Shown: piece by piece, positions 15,752 through 25,147 of the stretch
How positions within the stretch are numbered: the stretch's first letter is position 1
Layout: the number at the start of each line of letters is the position of its first letter
NCBI RefSeq assembly: GCF_011752975.1
Contig: NZ_VWWP01000001.1
Location: 248,001 to 312,000, forward strand
Direction: 5' to 3'
Source of the DNA: Chryseobacterium sp. Tr-659
GTDB lineage: Bacteria > Bacteroidota > Bacteroidia > Flavobacteriales > Weeksellaceae
Length of the DNA stretch: 64,000 nt
Notes under the pieces: model-generated
Told to the model about the DNA's origin: nothing
Database searches by the model: none
Seen by the model: the letters and a program-made list of their open reading frames with translations, nothing else
Position numbers and translations under genes: made by a program

Positions 15752-16726
15752 ATGAGCAAACCGATAACTGAATTCATAGAAAAGTATTACCTGCACTTTA
15801 ACGCAGCTGCATTGGTGGATGCTTCTAAAGGATATGTTGCCCACCTTAAAGATGGCGGAAAAATGATGATCACTTTGGCAGGAGCTATGTCTACTGCTGA
15901 ATTGGGTAAGATTCTTGCAGAAATGATCCGTCAGGGAAAAGTAGATTTTATTTCTTGTACAGGAGCTAACCTTGAAGAAGATTTGATGAATCTTGTGGCT
16001 CACTCTCACTATGAAAGAGTTCCTCATTACAGAGATTTGACTGCTCAGGATGAGTGGGATCTTTTGGAAAGAGGCTTAAACAGAGTTACAGATACATGTA
16101 TCCCTGAAGAAGAAGCTTTCAGAAGATTACAAAAACATATCGTGGAGATCTGGAAAGATGCTGAAGCTAAAGGAGAAAGATATTTCCCACACGAATTCAT
16201 GTACAAAATGATCCTTTCAGGAGTATTGGAGCAGTATTATGAAATTCCTAGAGAAAATTCTTGGATGATTGCTGCTGCTGAAGCAAATTTACCAATCGTA
16301 GTTCCAGGATGGGAAGATTCTACAATGGGTAACATCTTTGCTTCTTACTGCATCAAAGGAGAGCTTAAAGCAACAACAATGAAATCCGGAATTGAGTATA
16401 TGACTTACCTTGCTGACTGGTATACTAAAAACTCAGGTGGAAAAGGTGTTGGGTTCTTCCAGATTGGTGGAGGTATCGCAGGAGATTTCCCTATCTGTGT
16501 AGTACCAATGTTGTATCAGGATATGGAAATGCATGACATTCCTTTCTGGTCTTATTTCTGCCAGATTTCTGACTCTACAACATCTTACGGTTCATATTCA
16601 GGAGCAGTTCCGAATGAGAAAATCACTTGGGGTAAACTGGATATCACTACACCGAAGTTTATCGTTGAAAGTGATGCAACCATCTGTGCACCACTAATGT
16701 TCTCTTACATCCTTGAGAATTCTTAA
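15752..16726 (+). CDS. Deoxyhypusine synthase-family enzyme
   Basis: 324 residues from MSKPITEFIEKYY. The protein is collinear with deoxyhypusine synthase: it has LVDASKGYVAHLKDGGKMMITLAGAMS near the N terminus, ISCTGANLEEDL, VPGWEDSTMGN, GGGIAGDFPI for NAD binding, and the catalytic-lysine motif TWGK with K295. In archaea and eukaryotes this enzyme transfers aminobutyl from spermidine to eIF5A. Bacteria have no eIF5A, and bacterial homologues are linked to homospermidine or related polyamine chemistry. NAD-dependent spermidine use is therefore plausible, with the acceptor unknown. The upstream start at 15704 is rejected because the promoter overlaps it. Confidence 0.88.
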   Translation: MSKPITEFIEKYYLHFNAAALVDASKGYVAHLKDGGKMMITLAGAMSTAELGKILAEMIRQGKVDFISCTGANLEEDLMNLVAHSHYERVPHYRDLTAQDEWDLLERGLNRVTDTCIPEEEAFRRLQKHIVEIWKDAEAKGERYFPHEFMYKMILSGVLEQYYEIPRENSWMIAAAEANLPIVVPGWEDSTMGNIFASYCIKGELKATTMKSGIEYMTYLADWYTKNSGGKGVGFFQIGGGIAGDFPICVVPMLYQDMEMHDIPFWSYFCQISDSTTSYGSYSGAVPNEKITWGKLDITTPKFIVESDATICAPLMFSYILENS

Positions 16727-17040
16727 GAATCAATATCTCAAACGAGATTAAAAAATAATGGCGTTTCAATTTATTTTGGAGCGCTTTTTTGTTTTAAACT
16801 TTTGATGTTTTATGGGTGTCAATCAAAATCTCTTGCAGATCACACAGATTTTCCACAAACATCTGCGTAATCAGCAAAATCAGCGAGAGAATATCTTATC
16901 TAAAGTCCTGCGGCATACAGTTTTATCGGAGATAAAATCTTTGCATTTTAAAGTTTATCAGAAAACCTTGCGCCTTTGTGATTTTCAAAAAATTTCCAAA
17001 CAGCTATATTAATCTGGCTGAAAATAAAATTGTAAAAAAA
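16727..17040. other. Gene-free stretch with degenerate intergenic repeats
   Basis: Holds one copy of the dispersed flavobacterial repeat (about 16833-16890: gcagatcacacagattttcc, then ctgcgtaatcagcaaaatca). A second motif, cttgcgcctttgtgatt, lies around 16970. Open frames here are low-complexity and not credible. Confidence 0.55.
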
Positions 17041-17187
17041 TCAATCCAAAGAATTCACCAGCACAAAATAACGATATGCCAGAATTCCCTTTTCAATCTT
17101 GGTCAAACGGTTGGGATCTTTCTTACTCAGCTTCGGAAGGATCTTCTTATTCACTGCATTCAGCAGCCGGAAAAATGATTTTTTCAT
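17041..17187 (-). CDS. Small conserved basic protein (48 residues)
   Basis: The frame from the ATG at 17187 encodes MKKSFFRLLNAVNKKILPKL, then SKKDPNRLTKIEKGILAYRY, ending FVLVNSLD. It resembles a family of about 45-50 residue flavobacterial proteins (L..NK.ILP, then a short basic loop, YRYFV) that are often labelled SsrA-binding protein by transfer although they are far too short for SmpB. The longer start at 17232 adds an unlike N terminus. It is cytosolic, function unknown, divergent to the ATL gene. Confidence 0.6.
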   Translation of the reverse strand: MKKSFFRLLNAVNKKILPKLSKKDPNRLTKIEKGILAYRYFVLVNSLD

Positions 17188-17273
17188 ATCTTTATCTTTT
17201 AATGAAACATCATTGAACGTAAGAGAATTCAAAAATGATGCAAAAAAACAGTCAATAAGAATAATTAATCAAC

Positions 17274-17570
17274 ATGGACGAAATTTTCAAACAACAGATC
17301 TACGAAGTGGCAAGGCTTATTCCTAAAGGAAGAGTGTCTACTTATGGTGCTATTGCAAAAGCGGTTGGTTATCCAAATCATTCCCGACATGTAGGAAAAG
17401 CGATGGGAGGCTGCCCTGAAGATGTTCCGGCTCATCGTGTCATTTCAAGTTCAGGAACATTATCCGTCCCGGAGTTTCAAAAAAGGCTGGAAGCAGAGGG
17501 TATTGTTGTGGAAAACCTTAGAATAAAAAATTTTAAAAAACTATTTTGGGATCCGCTGGCTGAATTATAG
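17274..17570 (+). CDS. Alkyltransferase-like protein (ATL, MGMT family without catalytic Cys)
   Basis: 98 residues, equal to the C-terminal DNA-binding domain of O6-alkylguanine transferase (IPKGRVSTYGAIAKAVGYPNHSRHVGKAM, then LSVPEFQKRLEAEGI). The PCHRV active site is changed to PAHRV (residues 52-56, A53), so it cannot accept an alkyl group. ATL proteins bind alkylated guanine and flag it for nucleotide excision repair. The helix-turn-helix with its arginine finger (SRHVG) is kept. It is cytosolic and a single gene. Confidence 0.93.
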   Translation: MDEIFKQQIYEVARLIPKGRVSTYGAIAKAVGYPNHSRHVGKAMGGCPEDVPAHRVISSSGTLSVPEFQKRLEAEGIVVENLRIKNFKKLFWDPLAEL

Positions 17571-17643
17571 ATGTTAATTTATTGTAATACAAAAATTGAT
17601 CAGCAGCATTAAAACTTTTTGCCTTCTAAAATAAAGACTCCGG

Positions 17644-17732
17644 ATCATTCATTCTTTACGTCGAAAAAGATTAGCATGAATGATCATCTGTTTCATAAAA
17701 AGTGTCACTACATAACTTACTATGAGTGACAC
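17644..17732. terminator. Two inverted repeats between convergent genes
   Basis: Arms gatcattcat (17644-17653) and its complement (about 17679-17688) are followed by gtgtcact/agtgacac (17702-17709, 17725-17732). The second is followed by an AT-rich tract. It is probably a bidirectional terminator between the ATL and XRE genes. Confidence 0.4.
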
Positions 17733-17756
17733 CAATATTTTTAAGTTTAAAAAAGA

Positions 17757-18158
17757 TTATTTCTTTAGTCTTGAAGGGGCTTGAGAGTTTTTTAATTCCT
17801 CTTTAAGTCTTTCATTTTCTTCCTTCAATAAAGCAATATACCCTTGCAGGCTCTCTATGATAGATCCCGGAAGGTTATTAAACTGATGAAAGCTTCCGCT
17901 TCCCGAAGAACTGTCATTAAATACCGGATGGTCATAATTAACAATTATTTTAGCTTCTTCTTCTTCATAAATCTCTTCGATCGGAACCTCTAAAAAACGG
18001 GCAATCTTTTCCCATTCATCAGGAATAATCCTTACATCACCGCTTTCTTTTCTGCTGTAATTAGATACATCCGTTGCGATAAAGTCGGCTACCTGCTGCT
18101 GAGTATAACCTTTTTGCTTTCTGATGAGACGTAATTTTTCTTTTTGCATATCCGACAT
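17757..18158 (-). CDS. XRE-family transcriptional regulator
   Basis: 133 residues from MSDMQKEKLRLIRKQKG. That start is preferred to an upstream one (18221) whose extra residues are unlike the family. The HTH_3 domain at about residues 5-65 (KGYTQQQVADFIATDVSNYSRKESG, then WEKIARFLEVPIEEIYEEE) is followed by a linker and a C-terminal coiled coil (IALLKEENERLKEELKNSQ), suggesting a dimer. The ligand and targets are unknown. It lies downstream of a 346-base gap containing repeats and shares no operon. Confidence 0.85.
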   Translation of the reverse strand: MSDMQKEKLRLIRKQKGYTQQQVADFIATDVSNYSRKESGDVRIIPDEWEKIARFLEVPIEEIYEEEEAKIIVNYDHPVFNDSSSGSGSFHQFNNLPGSIIESLQGYIALLKEENERLKEELKNSQAPSRLKK

Positions 18159-18504
18159 TTTATACAAAAATGGCAAAAAAGCATAATCTATACAATAGGA
18201 AAAAGAAAAAATATAGGACAAAACAATGAAAGTAATTAGAAATACAGAAAAGCTTTATATTATGAATCTAATTTACATTAATTGATAATGATTTTTAGAC
18301 TGTCTTTAAGGTATGAGAAAGCTCAAAATGTTCAACAAAATATAAAACATATTATTAGATTAATATTCTCGCAGACCAAACAGATGGTGCAGATACTAGT
18401 GAAGATCTGCATCATCTGTAAAATCAGCGTGAGATAAAATAAAATCTTTGCGTGTTCCAACCTCAAAAAAAAGACTGCTTCAAAATGAAACAGTCTCTGG
18501 TATA
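18159..18504. other. Gap upstream of XRE gene and downstream of htpG
   Basis: Contains a copy of the dispersed repeat (about 18369-18433: gcagaccaaacagatgg, then catctgtaaaatcagcgtga) and the htpG terminator. No gene is seen. Confidence 0.55.
18464..18496 (-). terminator. htpG terminator
   Basis: On the minus strand a 10-bp stem AGACTGTTTC/GAAGCAGTCT (one T-G wobble) with a 5-base loop is followed by eight T residues. Confidence 0.85.
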
Positions 18505-20400
18505 TTATTTTTCAAGTTGCTTATAGCTTCTCTGTATAAAATCTGTCAGGTCTTTTCCTTTCAGTAAATTTTGTGAAAGCTTAGCCAGGTCTAAAGCATA
18601 TTTGATCAGGTTTTCCTTTTCTTCTGCATTTTCAGTTTTCAGGATCTGACCGGAAAGTTCACTGTTGGAGTTTACCACAAGATTGTACATTTCCGGGAAA
18701 CCTCCCATTCCGAACATTCCGCCTCCTCCGGTTGCCTGCATTTCCTTCATTCTTCGCATAAACTCCGGTTGAGTAATCGTGAACGGAGCATCAGTACTGT
18801 CAAGATCTTCAAGCTGTACCGTAAATTTTGAATCCTGAATAGCTTCTTCTACATTCTTTTTCAACGATTCTTTCTCCGTTTCATTTAACTTTGAAATAAC
18901 GGGCTCGTCTTTTTTGATCAGATTATTGACATGATCAGCATCCACTCTTGCAAAAGAGATATTTTCTTTTGAAGTTTCCAGCTTTTGGATCACATGTGAG
19001 ATAATAGGAGAATCTAATAAAAGAACTTCATATCCTTTATCCCTTGCAGACTGGATGTAGCTGTGCTGCTCATCAGCATTGGTAGCATATAAAATAACCA
19101 GCTTATTGTCTTTGTCCGTTTGTGCAGGTTTTATTTTTTCCACCAACTCATCCCAAAGGAAATATTTGCCGTCTGTGGTAGGATACAATGTAAATTTGTC
19201 AGCCTTTTCAGCAAATTTTTCTTCCGTAACAATCCCGTACTCGATAACTACTTTGATGTCATTCCACTTTTGTTCATAGTCTTCGCGGTTTTCGTTGATC
19301 AGGGATGCCATTTTATCTGCAACCTTTTTTGTGATGTAAGATGAAATTTTCTTTACAGCCCCATCTGCCTGAAGATAAGAACGAGACACGTTCAGCGGGA
19401 TGTCCGGAGAATCAATTACCCCTCTCAGAAGCATCAGGAAGTCCGGAACGATACCTTTTACCTCATCCGTTACGAATACCTGGTTTTGATAAAGCTGAAT
19501 TTTATCCTTATCAATATTTAAATTGTTGCTAAGTTTTGGAAAAAACAGAATTCCGGTAAGATTGAAGGGATAGTCAACATTCAGATGGATGTTGAATAAA
19601 GGTTCTTCAAACTGCATAGGATACAATTCATGATAGAACTTCATATAATCTTCATTGGTCAGCTCACTTGGAGCGATAGTCCATGCCGGAACCGGATTGT
19701 TGATGATATTATCTACTTCTTCAGTTTCTGCAACCGCATCTTCAGGAGCATCTTCCGGTAATGGAAGCGTATGTGTTTTTGTTCCGAATTTAATAGGAAC
19801 AGGCATGAATTTGTTATATTTTAATAACAATTCACGAATCTTTCCTTCTTCCAGAAACTCTACTGAATCTTCGGCAATGTGAAGGATGATTTCCGTCCCT
19901 CTATCCGTTTTGTCAGTGGTTTCTTCAAGGGTGAATTCCGGGCTTCCGTCACAAATCCAACGTACAGCAGGTTCATCTTTATAAGATTTTGTAAGAATTT
20001 CTACCTTTTCAGCTACCATAAATGCAGAATAGAATCCAAGACCGAAATGTCCTATAATTCCTGAATCTTTTGCCGAATCTTTATATTTTTCCAGAAACTC
20101 TTCGGCTCCTGAGAAGGCAACCTGGTTGATATATTTTTCAACTTCTTCACCGGTCATACCAATACCTTGGTCAATGATACGTAAAGTTTTCTGGTCTTTA
20201 TCAATTTTAACTTCAAGTTTCGGATTTCCATATTCTACTTTTGCTTCTCCGATACTTGTTAAATGCTTTAATTTAAGAGTAGCATCCGTAGCATTGGAAA
20301 TCAGCTCTCTTAAGAATATTTCGTGGTCACTGTAAAGAAACTTTTTAATAAGCGGGAAAATATTTTCCACAGATACATTAATATTTCCTTTAGTCATCAT
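18505..20400 (-). CDS. htpG: Molecular chaperone HtpG (Hsp90)
   Basis: 631 residues, the usual length for HtpG. The N-terminal GHKL ATPase domain shows LRELISNATDA, DQGIGM and GHFGLGFYSAF. The middle domain contains the client and catalytic-loop arginine region (PLNVSRSYLQ). The C-terminal dimerisation domain follows. It is a cytosolic ATP-dependent chaperone. The start could be either of two adjacent Met codons (MMTKGNINV). It is monocistronic with a strong terminator, and is divergent to the S9 peptidase gene with 150 bases between them. Confidence 0.97.
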   Translation of the reverse strand: MMTKGNINVSVENIFPLIKKFLYSDHEIFLRELISNATDATLKLKHLTSIGEAKVEYGNPKLEVKIDKDQKTLRIIDQGIGMTGEEVEKYINQVAFSGAEEFLEKYKDSAKDSGIIGHFGLGFYSAFMVAEKVEILTKSYKDEPAVRWICDGSPEFTLEETTDKTDRGTEIILHIAEDSVEFLEEGKIRELLLKYNKFMPVPIKFGTKTHTLPLPEDAPEDAVAETEEVDNIINNPVPAWTIAPSELTNEDYMKFYHELYPMQFEEPLFNIHLNVDYPFNLTGILFFPKLSNNLNIDKDKIQLYQNQVFVTDEVKGIVPDFLMLLRGVIDSPDIPLNVSRSYLQADGAVKKISSYITKKVADKMASLINENREDYEQKWNDIKVVIEYGIVTEEKFAEKADKFTLYPTTDGKYFLWDELVEKIKPAQTDKDNKLVILYATNADEQHSYIQSARDKGYEVLLLDSPIISHVIQKLETSKENISFARVDADHVNNLIKKDEPVISKLNETEKESLKKNVEEAIQDSKFTVQLEDLDSTDAPFTITQPEFMRRMKEMQATGGGGMFGMGGFPEMYNLVVNSNSELSGQILKTENAEEKENLIKYALDLAKLSQNLLKGKDLTDFIQRSYKQLEK

Positions 20401-20550
20401 ATTTTATATTTTAGTTATTGAACATACTTCTCAAAAAAAATACCACCGGAAGGAATGTGACAGAATGACATTTTTTCTACTGTTAATGAAACAAATTCAT
20501 GTGGATTTGTCAAAGAAATATCATACTTTTAAACTTTAAATTTTTTAAAA

Positions 20551-23448
20551 ATGAAGTTGAAATGTACAATTTTTATTCTGCTCATTATGACCTGTTGGTT
20601 ATATGGACAGAAGAAGCCATTAAACCATTCTGTCTACGACAGCTGGCAAAATATTGGTGCAAGAAAAATCTCAAATGACGGAAAATGGGTTGCCTATTCT
20701 GTAGATGTTCAGGAAGGGGATTCTAACCTTTTTTTATATTCCGTTAAAAATAAAACCTCAAAGAAGTTTGCACGGGCAACAAAAATGGATTTTACGAATG
20801 ACTCCAGATTTGCTGTTTTTCAAATTCGTCCGCTGTATAAAGATATAAAAGCGGTAAAAGATAAAAAGCTTAAACAAAGTAAATTAACAAAAGACAGTCT
20901 TGCGATCGTTGACTTTTTAAGTGGCAACACTGAAAAAATTCCCAATGTAAAAACATTTAAGATTCCCGAAAAATCAGGTTCTTATGTTGCTTATCTGCTG
21001 GAAAATACAAAAGATAAATCTTCAGATGATGCTTCTGATAAAGAAGATGGAGATGATAACAAGGATGACGATAAGAATGCAAAACCATTACAATTGGTAG
21101 TTCGAAATCTTTTAGATGGAAAAAGTACAACGTACGATAATGTAATCCGTTATGAATTCAGTAAGAATGGAAAGCAGCTCGCTTTTGTAACTAAAAAGCC
21201 TGAAGAGAAACCCGATAAAGATAAAAAAGAGGGAAAAGATTCAGATGGCAAGCCCGGGAATAAAAAAGATACTGATAAATCAAAACCAAAGAAATATGCG
21301 CTTCAAACCGTACAGATCGTAGATCTGCAAAAAGGAGCTGTCACTACAATTTCAGAAATGGAAGGTGATTTTTCACAATTGTCTTTTGATGAAGACGGGG
21401 CCCAGTTGGCCTATGTAGGAACTTCTTCTGCACAGAACGATCTGGTGAAATTGTATCAGTTGTATTATTTTAATTTTAAAGGAAATAAAAAAGAAATTAT
21501 AACCAATGAAAACTCACAAATGAGAAAAAATTGGGTGATTTCTGAAAACCGTTTACCTCTATTCAGTAAAAACGGAAAACAACTGTACTTTGGTGTTGCT
21601 CCAAAACCTGTTGCAAAAGATACCGCTATGATAGCAAACGATCATGCTGTTGTGGACATCTGGAATTATAGAGATGATTATCTCCAAACGGTACAATTAA
21701 AGGAATTAAAAAATGATCTGAAAAAATCCTATGCCGCAGTAATGCAAACGGAAAAACCTGATTTCTTTAGAAACATTGATAATGAAGATCTGGATACTTT
21801 ACGAGTGGTAAATGAAGGAAATGCCGAATTTGCTTTAGGAATTACCAGTTTGAATAATAGAATTTCTTCACAATGGGAAGGGTCAACAAAGAAAACTTAT
21901 TTTCTGATAGACAATAAAACAGGGGAAAGAACGGAGATCATTAAAAATCTGGACGGATCCGTTGCCGTATCTCCGCTTGGAAAATTTGTTGTGATTTTTG
22001 ATAGTGAAAAAGGACAATGGGCGAGTTATAATGTTAAAACAAAAGAAACCCTGCCACTCACAAGCGGATTACCTGTTTCTTTCGTAGATGAAGAGTTTGA
22101 TATGCCGGATTTCCCAACTCCTTATGGGATTGCATCATGGACAAATAATGATGAGTCTGTGATAATTCGGGACCGCTATGATCTTTGGGAATTTTTCCTG
22201 AATGGTTCAAAAAAGCCAAGAAACATCACTAATGGATATGGACGTAAAAATAAAATAACATTTGACACTTACAGTTTAGATAAAGATATTAAAAGTTTAA
22301 ACCGAAAAGCGTCTATCTATTTATCTGCATTCGATAACACATCCAAAGCAAACGGAATTTTTAAGACAACAGTACAGTCAAATGCTGATCCTGTAAAAAT
22401 CCAGATGGAAAATGCATGGGGATATAGAAGTATTCAGAAAGCGAAAAATTCGGAAGAATATATTTTAATTAAAGAATCATATACAGATTCTCCCAATATT
22501 TTTGCAACATCCGATTTTTCAGAGCAACAAAAACTGAGCAATACAAATCCGCAACAAAATTTTTATAACTGGGGAACCAGCGAATTGGTGCATTGGACAA
22601 CACCAAAAGGAAATACATCTACAGGAGTGCTGTACAGACCGGAAGATTTCAATCCGAACAAAAAATATCCTATGATTGTCTATTTCTATGAAAAGCTTTC
22701 GGATAATCTGAACCGTTATGTAGCACCGTCTCCAACTCCTTCAAGATTAAATATTTCTTATTTTGTGAGCAACGGATATTTGGTTTTTACACCTGATATT
22801 TCTTACACAGACGGCTTGCCTGGGGAATCCGCAATGGAATACATTAATTCCGGAGTTGAAAAATTAAAACAAAATTCGTGGGTAGATGGGAGTAAAATCG
22901 GAATCCAGGGACAAAGCTGGGGCGGTTATCAGGTAGCTTACCTTATTGCTCATACCAATATGTATGCGGCAGCCTGGAGTGGTGCTCCGGTTGTTAACAT
23001 GACCTCTGCCTATGGTGGAATCCGATGGAGTTCAGGAATGAACAGACAATTCCAGTATGAAAAATCACAAAGCAGACTAGGAAAAAATTTATGGGAAGCT
23101 CCGGAACTTTATATTAAAAATTCACCACTTTTTACAATTGATAAAGTAACAACTCCGGTAGTTATTATGAGTAACGATAAAGATGGAGCTGTTCCTTGGT
23201 ATCAGGGAATTGAAATGTTTACCGCTTTACGCCGTCTCGGAAAACCAGCCTGGCTTCTGAATTATAATGGCGATGACCACAACCTTGTGAAACGCCAGAA
23301 CAGAAAAGATATCCAAATCCGTGAACAGCAGTTTTTTGATTATTATCTTAAAGGTGCTAAAGCTCCGGTCTGGATGACGAAAGGGATTCCGGCAACCCAA
23401 AAAGGAAAAGATTGGGGGTTTGAATTAACGAATGATAAACCTGATTAA
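20551..23448 (+). CDS. Secreted S9 prolyl-oligopeptidase-family peptidase
   Basis: 965 residues. The signal peptide (MKLKCTIFILLIMTCWLYGQ) leads into a WD-like beta-propeller (residues 30-680) and a C-terminal alpha/beta hydrolase. The catalytic Ser is S789 in GQSWGGYQ. The Asp is probably D878 in NDKDGAVPW and the His is H910 in GDDHNLV. Two highly charged low-complexity inserts lie in the propeller, at about residues 150-185 (SSDDASDKEDGDDNKDDD) and 222-248 (KPDKDKKEGKDSDGKPG). This is a dipeptidyl or oligopeptidase type acting in the periplasm or outside. There is no T9SS tail. It is a single gene with a strong terminator. Confidence 0.92.
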   Translation: MKLKCTIFILLIMTCWLYGQKKPLNHSVYDSWQNIGARKISNDGKWVAYSVDVQEGDSNLFLYSVKNKTSKKFARATKMDFTNDSRFAVFQIRPLYKDIKAVKDKKLKQSKLTKDSLAIVDFLSGNTEKIPNVKTFKIPEKSGSYVAYLLENTKDKSSDDASDKEDGDDNKDDDKNAKPLQLVVRNLLDGKSTTYDNVIRYEFSKNGKQLAFVTKKPEEKPDKDKKEGKDSDGKPGNKKDTDKSKPKKYALQTVQIVDLQKGAVTTISEMEGDFSQLSFDEDGAQLAYVGTSSAQNDLVKLYQLYYFNFKGNKKEIITNENSQMRKNWVISENRLPLFSKNGKQLYFGVAPKPVAKDTAMIANDHAVVDIWNYRDDYLQTVQLKELKNDLKKSYAAVMQTEKPDFFRNIDNEDLDTLRVVNEGNAEFALGITSLNNRISSQWEGSTKKTYFLIDNKTGERTEIIKNLDGSVAVSPLGKFVVIFDSEKGQWASYNVKTKETLPLTSGLPVSFVDEEFDMPDFPTPYGIASWTNNDESVIIRDRYDLWEFFLNGSKKPRNITNGYGRKNKITFDTYSLDKDIKSLNRKASIYLSAFDNTSKANGIFKTTVQSNADPVKIQMENAWGYRSIQKAKNSEEYILIKESYTDSPNIFATSDFSEQQKLSNTNPQQNFYNWGTSELVHWTTPKGNTSTGVLYRPEDFNPNKKYPMIVYFYEKLSDNLNRYVAPSPTPSRLNISYFVSNGYLVFTPDISYTDGLPGESAMEYINSGVEKLKQNSWVDGSKIGIQGQSWGGYQVAYLIAHTNMYAAAWSGAPVVNMTSAYGGIRWSSGMNRQFQYEKSQSRLGKNLWEAPELYIKNSPLFTIDKVTTPVVIMSNDKDGAVPWYQGIEMFTALRRLGKPAWLLNYNGDDHNLVKRQNRKDIQIREQQFFDYYLKGAKAPVWMTKGIPATQKGKDWGFELTNDKPD

Positions 23449-23451
23449 TAA

Positions 23452-23482
23452 AAATCGGCGGAGCTGAAAGCTCCGCCGATTT
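23452..23482 (+). terminator. Terminator of the S9 peptidase gene
   Basis: A perfect 14-bp GC-rich stem (23452-23465 and 23469-23482) with a 3-base loop gaa is followed by an AT tract. Confidence 0.88.
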
Positions 23483-23580
23483 ATTTAATATTTCAAAGAA
23501 TAAACTGACACAATGGCATTTTTTTATAATGAGTCTGTTAAGCACTTTTATTATATTTACCGCCAATTATAAATAACAGT

Positions 23581-25032
23581 ATGGGAATCTTTGATTTTTT
23601 TAAGAAGAAAAACAGCAGACAGGAAAATGTCAGTACTTCGGTTGTAGAGAATACAATGCCGGAAGAAACAATAGTAGAGGACGTGATTGAGGAAGTGGTG
23701 GAAACAACACCGGAGATAGCACCCGAGGTTCCTTCACACCTAGAATTGGTAGAGGAACAGAAGGTAAATGATGAATACGAAAAGATCAAAGTATATAAAG
23801 ATTATATCGTGTATTCTATTGCGCTTCAGCTAAGAGGTGAATATACCCCTATTTCTGCTTTTGAAAAAGAGAACGGTGAAATAGAAGGTTTTGTATACAC
23901 TGTAACGGAAGATGCTTATGCCCTGCCTGTTGGTGAAGCGATTCAAAATATGGAAGAAAAGTTTGAAAAAGAACTTCAGGAAGGTAAAATAAAGTCTTAC
24001 GTGGTTTTGTATCACTCTCAGTTTGATAATAACGCGAATCATAATCCGGCAACAAAAGAAGAGGAATTCAAGGCTATTACGCTTTCTTATCATTTTAAAG
24101 ATGCTGATAAGGCGAAAACTGGGCTGCCTTATATTTTTGAAAACCAAAATATTACTTATAAAGGTTTTGCAGAGTTTTCTCATGAAGAAAATAATGAGAT
24201 CATGAATACTCAGCTTATTGATGGCAAAGATTATTTTACCAATACCGAAGGGATTAAAGCTCCTGAAACAACCAATGAGGCAGGAATTATAGTAAGAAAA
24301 TCTAATGTACACAACCTTGTCAATACCTGGAGTGGAATTTTTGGTCATGAAAACTTCCAGACTAAAGATTACGGACAGTATCTGACGAATGTTTTAATGC
24401 AGTCCACTGTTGCAGATCCATCCGGAGAAAGTAAAAGCAAAACGGAATTTGGAGATGTAAGATTTAAAACCATTTTTACAGAAGAATTGAGTACAATTAT
24501 TCCGGAGGTAAAAACTGATTATACATTAGATTTCGAAACAAGATCAGTTCGTGAGTGGGAAAATGCACTTAATTTACAGGCAATTGTAGCAGGTCCGGCA
24601 AGAAATACTTTTGGAGTATGGTTTTTTGCAACCGATTATGCTGAAAACAGAAACATATATTTAACACAGCCACATTTAAATATAAATCTTAGCGGAATTG
24701 TTTTAATTCTGGATACCCATCAGGATTTTGATCTGCCTGACGGAACTAAAATGAGCGAAGATTTTACCACTTATTCTCCAAGCCAGGATCTTCCTAATTA
24801 TGCATGTTTCGATTTCATTGCTAAGGTTGTCGACTTTAAAGAAATTGAATTACTTGAAGATAGCAGTATTAAAGGTTATATGGTGAAACTGAAACTCATC
24901 ACAAATGAAGAAAATGAAGACTTCTTCACAGTTGATGCCTTTGTTAATAAAGAGAATATGAGGTTTGAAACGTTGACAAAAGGAATGAAAGTTACCGGAG
25001 CACTTCAATTGCAAGGTAAAATTGCTGAATAA
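23581..25032 (+). CDS. Uncharacterised cytosolic protein
   Basis: 483 residues, no signal peptide or membrane segment. It starts MGIFDFFKKKN, a common lead in small cytosolic proteins. A Glu/Val/Pro-rich linker follows at about residues 25-60 (EETIVEDVIEEVVETTPE). The rest is a mixed alpha/beta body with no motif I know. Some phrases recur in DUF2314/DUF4026-like bacterial proteins (TFGVWFFATDYAENRNIY, and a C-terminal beta-rich 100 residues), but I cannot name the family. It is a monocistronic gene with terminator, near recA but convergent to it. The frame and codon use are convincing; the role is unknown. Confidence 0.75.
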   Translation: MGIFDFFKKKNSRQENVSTSVVENTMPEETIVEDVIEEVVETTPEIAPEVPSHLELVEEQKVNDEYEKIKVYKDYIVYSIALQLRGEYTPISAFEKENGEIEGFVYTVTEDAYALPVGEAIQNMEEKFEKELQEGKIKSYVVLYHSQFDNNANHNPATKEEEFKAITLSYHFKDADKAKTGLPYIFENQNITYKGFAEFSHEENNEIMNTQLIDGKDYFTNTEGIKAPETTNEAGIIVRKSNVHNLVNTWSGIFGHENFQTKDYGQYLTNVLMQSTVADPSGESKSKTEFGDVRFKTIFTEELSTIIPEVKTDYTLDFETRSVREWENALNLQAIVAGPARNTFGVWFFATDYAENRNIYLTQPHLNINLSGIVLILDTHQDFDLPDGTKMSEDFTTYSPSQDLPNYACFDFIAKVVDFKEIELLEDSSIKGYMVKLKLITNEENEDFFTVDAFVNKENMRFETLTKGMKVTGALQLQGKIAE

Positions 25033-25053
25033 TTCAGAGAAAAATAAAACAAG

Positions 25054-25084
25054 ATAGGCTGTCCGAAAAGATAGCCTATTTTTA
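25054..25084 (+). terminator. Terminator of the 483-residue protein gene
   Basis: ataggct (25054-25060) pairs with agcctat (25073-25079), followed by a T run. Confidence 0.7.
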
Positions 25085-25103
25085 TTGTAGAATGTAAAAA
25101 CAA

Positions 25104-25131
25104 AAAAAGGCAATCCTAAGACTGCCTTTCT
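25104..25131 (-). terminator. recA terminator
   Basis: On the minus strand AAAGGCA and TGCCTTT enclose a 10-base loop, followed by a T run. Confidence 0.7.
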
Positions 25132-25147
25132 ATATTTTTCTAAAAAA

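Noticed and set aside
16812..17178. Two overlapping 66-residue plus-strand frames
   Set aside because: Sequence is lysine/isoleucine-rich low complexity over dispersed repeats, with no promoter and no recognisable motif.
23846..24348. 172-residue minus-strand frame opposite the 483-residue protein gene
   Set aside because: Opposite strand of a convincing gene; composition is Phe/Ile-rich as expected for an antisense shadow.
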